Shown here: one piece after another, positions 6,387 to 13,444 of the stretch | Position numbering within the stretch: the first letter of the stretch is position 1 | Layout: each line of letters begins with the position of its first letter | NCBI GenBank assembly: GCA_964503455.1 | Contig: CAZCZR010000046.1 | Coordinates: forward strand, 1 to 13,886 | Source: CAZCZR01 sp964503455 | GTDB lineage: Bacteria; Bacillota; Clostridia; UBA1381 | Reading direction: 5' to 3' | Length of the DNA: 13,886 bases | Program-made: the position numbers and the translations under genes | Notes under the pieces: model-generated | Database searches by the model: none | The model's input: the letters and a program-made list of their open reading frames with translations, nothing else | Told to the model about the DNA's origin: nothing

Positions 6387-8399
6387 ATGGCTAAGAAAAG
6401 CTATGGAAATGAAGATATAGTAAGTCTTAAAGACGAGGACAGGGTAAGGCTGCGTCCTGCGGTTATATTCGGCTCGGACGGGCTTGAGGGATGTGAACAT
6501 TCGTTTTTTGAGATACTTTCAAACTCAATAGACGAGGCGCGCGAGGGGTACGGCGATATTATAGAAGTGACGCGCTTTCTTGACGGCTCCGTTGAGGTGA
6601 AGGATCACGGAAGAGGAATCCCGCTCGATTACAACAAGGCGGAGGGCAGATATAACTGGGAGCTGGTGTTCTGCGAGCTTTACGCCGGAGGAAAATACAA
6701 GAACAACGACGGAGGAATGTATGAGTACAGCCTCGGTCTGAACGGTCTTGGTGCCTGCGCCACGCAGTACAGCTCAGAGTATATGGATGTGTGCGTCATA
6801 CGCGACAAGACAAAGTATACCCTTCATTTTGAAAAAGGAAAAAACATAGGCGGACTGCAAAAGGAGCCTGTGCGGTCAAATAAAACCGGATCTTCACAGA
6901 AATGGAAACCCGACAGCGAAGTATTCACCGAAACCGATATACCGGCGGAATATTTCAAGGATACACTAAGCAAGCAGGCTATGGTAAATGCGGGCGTACG
7001 GTTTGTTTTCTACAATGAAATTGCTGACGGCATGGAGATGTTCGAGTATTACTACGAGCATGGCATAGAGGATTATGTGAAGGAGATCGCGGGCGATGAC
7101 GCCTTTACAGCTGTTGAAAGCTGGGAAACCGAAAGGACCGGACGCGACAGGGAGGACAAGCCCGATTACAAGCTGAAAATACAGGTGTCGTTCTGCTTTT
7201 CAAACACAGTCAGCGCCCTTGAATATTATCACAATTCAAGCTGGCTTGAACATGGCGGCTCGCCGGATAAAGCGGTCAAAAACGCGTTTGTGTACGCCAT
7301 TGACCGTTATCTGAAGGCAAACGGCAAGTATAACAAGAATGAATCGAAGATAAACTTTACAGATGTTTCCGATTGTCTTGTACTTGTCATAAACTCGTTT
7401 TCAACCCAGACAAGCTACGAGAATCAGACGAAAAAAGCTATAAACAATAAATTTATATACGAAGCTATGACAGATTTTTTCCGTCATCAGCTGGAGGTTT
7501 ATTTTATAGAAAACAAGACCGACGCGGAGAAGATCGCTAATCAGGTGCTTGTGAACAAGAGAAGTCGGGAAAATGCCGAGAAGGCGAGGGTGGACATCAA
7601 AAAGAAGCTGACCGGTTCCATGGATGTGACCAACCGCGTCGAGAAATTTGTTCCGTGCCGCTCAAAGGACAAGACAAAGACCGAGATATTTATTGTGGAG
7701 GGCGATTCGGCGCTTGGATCGTGTAAGCTGGCGAGGGATCCTTCCTTTCAGGCTATCATGCCGATACGGGGAAAAATACTTAACTGCCTGAAGGCGGACT
7801 ATCCGAGAATATTCAAAAGCGACGTCATAATCGATCTTATGAAGGTGCTTGGCTGCGGAGTGGAGATCAAATCGAAGCATAATAAGGGCCTTGATACCTT
7901 TGATCTGGAGAATCTGCGGTGGAACAAGGTCATTATCTGCACCGACGCGGATGTTGACGGCTATCATATAAGAACGCTGCTGCTTACCATGATCTACCGT
8001 CTTGCGCCGACGCTTATAAGGGAGGGCAAGGTGTATATAGCCGAGTCGCCGCTTTATGAGATCTCCATACTGAAGAAAAAACGCAAAGGCGAAAAGCTTT
8101 TCGCTTATACCGATGCGGAAAAGGACGAGATCGTCGCGGGACTTGAAAAGGACGGTCTTTCAAAGAGCAGCGATGATTACGATATAAAAAGATCGAAGGG
8201 TCTGGGCGAGAACCAGCCGGAGATGATGAGTCTTACCACAATGCATCCGGCGACGCGCAGACTTATAAGAGTGACGCCGGAGGGCGCGGAACAGACTGCG
8301 AAAATGTTTGACATTCTTTTCGGCGACAATATCGACAGAAGAAGAGAATATATAGCCGACAACGGAAATCTGTATATGGATATGATAGACGTTTCGTAA
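6387..8399 (+). CDS. parE: Type IIA topoisomerase B subunit, topoisomerase IV-like
   Basis: This is the ATPase/Toprim subunit of a type IIA topoisomerase, working with the A subunit encoded immediately downstream in decatenation and relaxation. It has 670 residues, near GyrB/ParE length. The GHKL N box is FFEILSNSIDEA, followed by VKDHGRGIP, a GLNGLGACAT loop (usually GLHGVG) and the ATP-contacting ENQTKKAINN (QTK loop). The Toprim domain has EGDSALGS (E438), PIRGKILN and TDADVDGYHIRT (D520, D522), then KGLGENQPEMM. Catalytic acidic residues are present, so it should be active. It differs from canonical ParE/GyrB at EGDSAGGS and GLHGVG. The ATG has a GAGGAG site about 6 nt upstream. ParE is favoured over GyrB by pairing with a ParC-like A subunit lacking a clear GyrA box. 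Confidence 0.9.
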   Translation: MAKKSYGNEDIVSLKDEDRVRLRPAVIFGSDGLEGCEHSFFEILSNSIDEAREGYGDIIEVTRFLDGSVEVKDHGRGIPLDYNKAEGRYNWELVFCELYAGGKYKNNDGGMYEYSLGLNGLGACATQYSSEYMDVCVIRDKTKYTLHFEKGKNIGGLQKEPVRSNKTGSSQKWKPDSEVFTETDIPAEYFKDTLSKQAMVNAGVRFVFYNEIADGMEMFEYYYEHGIEDYVKEIAGDDAFTAVESWETERTGRDREDKPDYKLKIQVSFCFSNTVSALEYYHNSSWLEHGGSPDKAVKNAFVYAIDRYLKANGKYNKNESKINFTDVSDCLVLVINSFSTQTSYENQTKKAINNKFIYEAMTDFFRHQLEVYFIENKTDAEKIANQVLVNKRSRENAEKARVDIKKKLTGSMDVTNRVEKFVPCRSKDKTKTEIFIVEGDSALGSCKLARDPSFQAIMPIRGKILNCLKADYPRIFKSDVIIDLMKVLGCGVEIKSKHNKGLDTFDLENLRWNKVIICTDADVDGYHIRTLLLTMIYRLAPTLIREGKVYIAESPLYEISILKKKRKGEKLFAYTDAEKDEIVAGLEKDGLSKSSDDYDIKRSKGLGENQPEMMSLTTMHPATRRLIRVTPEGAEQTAKMFDILFGDNIDRRREYIADNGNLYMDMIDVS

Positions 8400-8403
8400 C
8401 GTG

Positions 8404-8410
8404 AAGGAGG
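8404..8410 (+). promoter_or_regulatory. Ribosome binding site of parC with unusually long spacing
   Basis: AAGGAGG is an excellent Shine-Dalgarno but ends 16 nt before the ATG at 8427. No ATG, GTG or TTG in the parC frame lies nearer to it. The parC frame is also the parE frame, nine codons beyond the parE stop, so reinitiation may help. Confidence 0.7.
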
Positions 8411-8426
8411 AACAGTATTCTTAAAA

Positions 8427-10646
8427 ATGGCAAGAAAAAAGAGCATTTCAAAAGAGGAGTATACCGAAGCTCCCATTTCGGAGCAGCCGATAACCAGAAC
8501 TCTTGAAAAGAATTTCATGCCCTATGCCATGAGCGTGATCGTTTCAAGAGCGATACCGGAAATAGACGGCTTTAAACCGGCGCACAGAAAGCTTCTGTAT
8601 ACCATGTACAAAATGGGGCTTTTGGGAGGGAAACTGACGAAATCGGCCAATGTGGTCGGTCAGACCATGAAGCTCAATCCTCACGGCGACGCGGCTATAT
8701 ATGAAACCATGGTGCGTCTTACGAGGGGAAATGAAGCGCTTTTGCATCCGCTTGTGGAGTCGCAGGGCAACTTCGGCAAGCAGTATTCGCGCGATATGGC
8801 ATACGCCGCTTCAAGATATACCGAGGTGAGGCTTGAACCTATATGCGAGGAGCTTTTCCGCGATATAAACAAAAACACCGTAAAATTTGTGGACAATTAC
8901 GACGGCGAGATGCAGGAACCGACACTTTTGCCGGCGGCGTTTCCGAATATACTGATAAATCCGAACACCGGTATAGCCGTGGGTATGGCAAGCAACATAT
9001 GCTCGTTCAATCTTCGCGAGGTATGCGCGGCCGCGACAGCCTGCCTGAAGGATCCCGATGCGGAGCTGATAGATATAATGCCCGCGCCCGACTTTCCTCT
9101 GGGCGCTCAGATAATGTATTCCCGTGAGGAAATGCGCAATATCTACAAAACGGGCAGAGGCAGCTTCCGCCTGCGTTCAAAATACATTTACGACAAGCAG
9201 AGCAATTGTATAGAGATAACCGAGATCCCGTATACGACCACAAGCGAGGCCATAATCGGCAGGATCATGGAGCTGATGAAGGCGAATAAGCTCAAGGAGA
9301 TCTCTGACGCAAGAGATGAAACCGGACTTTCAGGCTTCAAGATAGCGCTTGACTTAAAGCGCGGCGTTGATCCTGACGCGCTTATGCTTAAGCTCTTTAA
9401 GATGACCCCGCTTGAGGACAGCTTCGCTTGTAATTTCAATGTGCTGATAAACAACAGACCTGTAGTCCTCGGCGTAAACGGCATACTTAACGAGTGGATA
9501 CGTTTCCGCATGGAGTGCGTCAAAAACGGTCTGCGCTTTGATATAGACAAAAAGAGCAAGCAGCTGCATCTGCTGATGGGTCTGAAAAAGATACTGCTTG
9601 ACATTGACAAGGCTATACGCATAATCCGCCGCACGGAGCGCGAGGAGGACGTTATACCCAACCTGATGGACGGCTTCAGTCTGGATAAGATACAGGCGGA
9701 ATATATCGCGGAGATAAAGCTGCGCAACCTTAACAAGGAGTATATCCTGCGGCGCACAGAGGAGATCGAGAAGCTTATAAGCGAGATTGATGAGCTTAAC
9801 GGCATCCTCGAAAGCGATAAAGCGGTAAAAAAGCTTATAGCGAAGCAGCTTTCGCAAATATCGAAAAAATACGGTCAGGACAGACGCACGGAGCTTATCG
9901 ACATTGCAAAGGCGGAGGTCTATAAGGAAGAGAATCATATAACCGATTTCCCGCTTACGCTGTTTGTGACGAGAGAAGGCTATGTAAAGAAGGTCTCGCA
10001 GCTGTCTTTAAGATCGACGACCTCAGAGCATAAGCTCAAGGAGGACGATGTGATAACGCAGTCAATCGAGTCCGTAAACAAGGCGGATGTGCTGTTCTTC
10101 TCTGACAAGCGTGTCGTGTATAAGCTGCATATGTATGACATACCCGATGCGAAAGTCAATACCATGGGAGAGTATCTGCCGTCGCTTCTCGGCACGGAAC
10201 CTGACGAGAGGATTATATACACTGTCGCCACCACGGATTACAGCGGTATGATGCTGTTCGCGTTTGAGAACGGCAAAATAGCCAAGGTGGAGCTTTCGGG
10301 ATATGCCACAAAGACAAACAGGAAAAAGCTTGTCGGAGCGTATTCGGACAAATCGCCTGTTGTGAAGATGCTGTTTCTTGAAAAGGACGAGGAGATCATA
10401 TGTATCACGGACAACAACCGTATGCTTGCGGCGGACACCTCAAAAATATCGCTTAAGGCGACAAAAAGCACACAGGGGGTACAGACGGTCACCATAAGCA
10501 AAAAGGGCGCCAAGCTCAAACAGGTGCTGCCCGCGGCGGATATAAACCTTGAAAACATAGATTACTACAGAACAAAGAACATCCCTGCCACAGGCAGGAT
10601 AATGAAGCCAGAGGACAATCCATTAAAACAAATGACTCTGTTTTAA
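8427..10646 (+). CDS. parC: Type IIA topoisomerase A subunit, topoisomerase IV-like
   Basis: This is the DNA cleavage and rejoining subunit partnering the upstream B subunit. It has 739 residues. The winged-helix domain starts MPYAMSVIVSRAIPEIDGFKPAHRKLLY. The active-site Tyr131 lies in AASRYTEVRL, with the conserved Arg just before it. The C-gate coiled coil spans about 380-490. The C-terminal part (about 510-730) has degenerate beta-propeller blades, with no QRRGGKG GyrA box, favouring topoisomerase IV over gyrase. The quinolone region reads HGDAAIYET: Ala89 replaces the usual Ser83 (GyrA numbering), and Glu93 is kept. The protein ends in QMTLF, resembling a beta-clamp-binding peptide. It shares the frame of parE, 27 nt after it. 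Citrate synthase follows after 33 nt. Activity in vivo (gyrase or topoisomerase IV) is inferred. Confidence 0.9.
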   Translation: MARKKSISKEEYTEAPISEQPITRTLEKNFMPYAMSVIVSRAIPEIDGFKPAHRKLLYTMYKMGLLGGKLTKSANVVGQTMKLNPHGDAAIYETMVRLTRGNEALLHPLVESQGNFGKQYSRDMAYAASRYTEVRLEPICEELFRDINKNTVKFVDNYDGEMQEPTLLPAAFPNILINPNTGIAVGMASNICSFNLREVCAAATACLKDPDAELIDIMPAPDFPLGAQIMYSREEMRNIYKTGRGSFRLRSKYIYDKQSNCIEITEIPYTTTSEAIIGRIMELMKANKLKEISDARDETGLSGFKIALDLKRGVDPDALMLKLFKMTPLEDSFACNFNVLINNRPVVLGVNGILNEWIRFRMECVKNGLRFDIDKKSKQLHLLMGLKKILLDIDKAIRIIRRTEREEDVIPNLMDGFSLDKIQAEYIAEIKLRNLNKEYILRRTEEIEKLISEIDELNGILESDKAVKKLIAKQLSQISKKYGQDRRTELIDIAKAEVYKEENHITDFPLTLFVTREGYVKKVSQLSLRSTTSEHKLKEDDVITQSIESVNKADVLFFSDKRVVYKLHMYDIPDAKVNTMGEYLPSLLGTEPDERIIYTVATTDYSGMMLFAFENGKIAKVELSGYATKTNRKKLVGAYSDKSPVVKMLFLEKDEEIICITDNNRMLAADTSKISLKATKSTQGVQTVTISKKGAKLKQVLPAADINLENIDYYRTKNIPATGRIMKPEDNPLKQMTLF

Positions 10647-10679
10647 TGGCACAAAAATACCGGCAGGGAGGTGCGGTAA

Positions 10680-12041
10680 ATGACGGATTTGAAAAAAGCG
10701 GATGATTACGGAACGGAAAACATAGATGTGGGCAAGACCTACGCCCCGTTCAGACGGGAGCTGTTTGACAAATACAGTGTCAAGCGCGGACTTCGCAACA
10801 CGGACGGTACCGGCGTTATGGCGGGACTCACCGCTGTCGGAGAGGTTTCCGGATATTATATAGAGGACGGCGAGAAAAAGCCTATGCAGGGTCACCTGCG
10901 CTACAGGGGCTATGATATTACCGATCTGGTATCAAATTGCAGAAAAGAGGACCGATTCGGATTTGAGGAGGTTATATATCTTCTTCTGACAGGCTCTCTG
11001 CCGAATAAAGAGGAGCTTAAAAAATTCACGGCGTATCTTGGCGCAAACCGCGATCTTCCGCCGGGATTCACGGAGGATATGATACTAAAACAGCCATCGT
11101 CGAATATAATGAATAAGCTGGCGAGATCCGTGCTTACAATGTACTCCTTCGATCCGAATCCCGATGATACGTCGCTTCACAATATACTCGGACAATGCTT
11201 TGCGCTTATAGCGAGAATGCCTGCTGTGGCGGCTTACGGGTATCAGGCAAAAAGACATTATTTTGACAAGCAGAGCTTGTATCTTCATTCGCCCCAGCCG
11301 GAGCTTTCGACAAGCGAAAATATCCTGTATATGATACGCCCCGACAATAAGTATACGCATGAAGAGGCACAGGTTCTTGACACGCTGCTAATGATCCACG
11401 CCGAGCATGGCGGAGGAAACAATTCGGCGTTTACCACAAGGGTCGTGGCATCGTCCGGCACGGATACATATTCGGTCATAGCTGCGGCGATAGGCTCGCT
11501 GAAAGGACCTCTGCACGGCGGGGCAAACGCCAAGGTAATGGGTATGATGTCGGATATAGAGGAACACGTAAGAAATTGGGATGACAGAGCCGAAGTCGCC
11601 GGCTATCTGACAAAGATAATGAAAAAAGAAGCCTTTGACGGCGCGGGACTTATTTACGGCATGGGTCACGCCATATATACGCTGTCCGATCCGAGAGCGG
11701 TGCTTTTGAAAAAGCAGGCTGAAAATCTTATAAGCGCCAAACCGGAATTTGAAAGGGAATACAGGCTGTACAATCTGATAGAGGAACTGACGCCGGAGCT
11801 TTTCGCGGAGGTGAAGCACAATTCCAAGGTAATGTGCGCCAATGTGGATCTTTATTCGGGATTTGTGTATAAGATGCTCGGCATACCGCCGGAGCTGTAT
11901 ACGCCGCTGTTTGCAATATCAAGAGTAGTAGGCTGGTCGGCGCACCGGATTGAGGAAACTGTAAGCAATTCGAGAATAATACGTCCGGCTTACAAGTCGG
12001 TATCAAAGGCAAAGCAGTATGTGGCGCTTTCACAGAGATAA
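10680..12041 (+). CDS. gltA: Citrate synthase (type II, citrate/2-methylcitrate synthase family)
   Basis: The enzyme condenses oxaloacetate and acetyl-CoA to citrate, which in anaerobic Clostridia mainly feeds 2-oxoglutarate and glutamate synthesis. It has 453 residues, within the family range. The N-terminal part contains HLRYRGYDITDL. The first conserved His motif is HAEHGGGNNSAF (H240, H243), and the catalytic triad is in place: His279 in GPLHGGAN, His330 in GMGHAIYTLSDPRA, and Asp390 in NVDLYSGFVY. The ATG at 10680 follows a GGGAGG site. It sits 33 nt after parC and 24 nt before the glycosyltransferase, so it is likely cotranscribed with the topoisomerase genes; no link in function is known. 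Stereospecificity (Si or Re) is not decided by the sequence, but the fold family is the Si-type. A methylcitrate synthase is possible; no prp neighbour supports that. Confidence 0.92.
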   Translation: MTDLKKADDYGTENIDVGKTYAPFRRELFDKYSVKRGLRNTDGTGVMAGLTAVGEVSGYYIEDGEKKPMQGHLRYRGYDITDLVSNCRKEDRFGFEEVIYLLLTGSLPNKEELKKFTAYLGANRDLPPGFTEDMILKQPSSNIMNKLARSVLTMYSFDPNPDDTSLHNILGQCFALIARMPAVAAYGYQAKRHYFDKQSLYLHSPQPELSTSENILYMIRPDNKYTHEEAQVLDTLLMIHAEHGGGNNSAFTTRVVASSGTDTYSVIAAAIGSLKGPLHGGANAKVMGMMSDIEEHVRNWDDRAEVAGYLTKIMKKEAFDGAGLIYGMGHAIYTLSDPRAVLLKKQAENLISAKPEFEREYRLYNLIEELTPELFAEVKHNSKVMCANVDLYSGFVYKMLGIPPELYTPLFAISRVVGWSAHRIEETVSNSRIIRPAYKSVSKAKQYVALSQR

Positions 12042-12065
12042 CATTGATTATAACGGAGAGATCAT

Positions 12066-12797
12066 ATGGATAAGATAAACATACTTGGAGTAAAGGTCGA
12101 TAAAGTCACCATAGCGCAGGCTCGCGACAGGATAATGGAATTTTTAAAAGAGGACGGCTTCCACTCGGTGTATACGCCCAATTCGGAAATTATCATGGCG
12201 GCGTATAAGGATCCGGAGTTTGCGGAGCTTTTGAACAGGTCGGAGCTTTTGACGGCGGACGGCATAGGCGTGGTACACGCGGCGAAAATACTGGGCAGCC
12301 CTCTTGAGGAAAGAGCCGCAGGCTATGACATAGCGCGCGAGGTGCTTGATCGGATGAACAATATCGGCACATCGCTGTATCTTTTCGGAGGCAAACCCGG
12401 CGTTGCGGAGGAGGCGGCGAAAAAGCTCAATGAAGAATATCCGAACATCCCGATTGTCGGCACAAGGAACGGCTATTTCAAGCCGGAGGAGGAAGCGGAT
12501 ATAGTAAAGGATATAAATGACAGCGGCGCGCAGATGCTTTTTGTCTGTCTGGGAGCGCCCATGCAGGAAAAATGGATCGACCGTCACAGAACGGAGCTAA
12601 AGCCGCGTGTGGCTATGGGTATAGGCGGCAGCCTTGACGTGTTTGCGGGCCGCGTTGAAAGAGCGCCGGAAGCATGGTGCAAGCTCGGACTTGAGTGGCT
12701 TTACCGCCTTAAAAAGGAACCGTGGCGCTTTAAGCGCATGACCGTGCTGCCGATATTCGGTCTGACGGTCATATTCAAGGGCAGGAAGTATAAATAA
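12066..12797 (+). CDS. tagA: WecG/TagA/CpsF family glycosyltransferase
   Basis: Members of this family transfer N-acetylmannosamine (or a related sugar) to an undecaprenyl-diphosphate-linked sugar, an early step in teichoic acid or other envelope polymer synthesis at the inner membrane face. The 243-residue protein has TPNSEI (Thr37) and LTADGIGVV (Asp65), at the same positions as the catalytic Thr and Asp reported for a clostridial TagA, followed by LFGGKPGVAEEA, RNGYF, LFVCLGAPMQEKWI (Gln in the active site) and GIGGSLDVFAGRVERAP. The basic, aromatic C-terminus (LGLEWLYRLKKEPWRFKRM) is the membrane-binding part. The ATG has a GGAGAG site. It is the last gene of the cluster. The acceptor and sugar are inferred; the symbol is family-level only. 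It converges on the sortase with a 26-nt gap and no visible terminator. Confidence 0.9.
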   Translation: MDKINILGVKVDKVTIAQARDRIMEFLKEDGFHSVYTPNSEIIMAAYKDPEFAELLNRSELLTADGIGVVHAAKILGSPLEERAAGYDIAREVLDRMNNIGTSLYLFGGKPGVAEEAAKKLNEEYPNIPIVGTRNGYFKPEEEADIVKDINDSGAQMLFVCLGAPMQEKWIDRHRTELKPRVAMGIGGSLDVFAGRVERAPEAWCKLGLEWLYRLKKEPWRFKRMTVLPIFGLTVIFKGRKYK

Positions 12798-12823
12798 AAA
12801 GGGCATGACCGCATTTTCTCACG

Positions 12824-13444
12824 TCACTCCATCTCGCACCTTACGGCGACTCTTGCGCTGCCGCCGGGGGTGCAAGTGAACAAGGTTAGCGGATATTCTC
12901 CGCTTGTCATTTCCGCCGTATTATATGCGCCCAGAGTTTCGGTCTCGGCTACGCGGTAGGAAAACACGTTTCCGGCGATGTCGGTAAACGTCACCTCATT
13001 GCCGGCGGGGAGATTTTTTATCCCGCTGAAATGCCTTCGGTAATTGTGACCGGCAATCACCATATTGCCCTTGTATACGGAGCCGGAATAGCGGCACGGA
13101 GCTTTTTTCAAGTCCTCGCCGCTCCATTCGCTTATCACCGGCAGCGAAAGCCCCAGTGCCGGAATATCCAGCTTGCCGATATAAAGCGTCCCGTCCACGT
13201 CCTCCGTCGGCATATCCATGTCCGGATTTAAAATATAATCCGGAATAACGGTCTCGCCGACGTCCTCGCTTGTCAGCGGCGTATCAAAGCTCATTTTGGA
13301 AAGAGCCTCATCAGAGAGCCTTTCCGCGTTATACTGTTCATAAAGGTTATGCGCCGTCCATAAAACGGCAGCGGCAACCATTATTCCTCCCGCAAGCATC
13401 AATACTGTGCTTGCTTTTATTTTTTTATTTTTCATCGCCTTCAC
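12824..13444 (-). CDS. Sortase (LPXTG transpeptidase)
   Basis: Sortases cleave LPXTG-type signals and attach the protein to the cell wall or link pilus subunits. The 206-residue protein has an N-terminal membrane anchor (about residues 12-30, VLMLAGGIMVAAAVLW) and a sortase barrel starting near TLYIGKLDIPALGL. The catalytic His133 is in VIAGHNYRRHF, Cys191 in TLFTCTPGGSARVAVRC, and Arg198 is the usual third residue, so all active-site residues are present. The start is GTG at 13444 or ATG at 13435; the latter would give 203 residues and a short AAGG site upstream. Either start overlaps the end of the LPQTG gene (by 20 or 11 bp), implying coupling and a dedicated enzyme. I cannot assign the sortase class with confidence. 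No pilin-motif neighbours are seen in the window. Confidence 0.9.
   Translation of the reverse strand: MKAMKNKKIKASTVLMLAGGIMVAAAVLWTAHNLYEQYNAERLSDEALSKMSFDTPLTSEDVGETVIPDYILNPDMDMPTEDVDGTLYIGKLDIPALGLSLPVISEWSGEDLKKAPCRYSGSVYKGNMVIAGHNYRRHFSGIKNLPAGNEVTFTDIAGNVFSYRVAETETLGAYNTAEMTSGEYPLTLFTCTPGGSARVAVRCEME

Noticed and set aside
4989..6500. A 503-codon open frame on the minus strand, antisense to the DHHW gene.
   Set aside because: It is rich in Arg, Tyr and His with no domain or signal, and lies opposite a gene with clear motifs, a signal peptide and a ribosome site. It is a codon-bias shadow.
10584..10598. A 6-bp hairpin (CCTGCC-aca-GGCAGG) near the end of parC, as a possible terminator.
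   Set aside because: It lies within the coding sequence and has no T run after it, so it is not an intrinsic terminator.
12798..12823. A bidirectional terminator in the 26-nt gap between the converging glycosyltransferase and sortase genes.
   Set aside because: There is an A-run but only a 3-bp possible stem, too weak to call.
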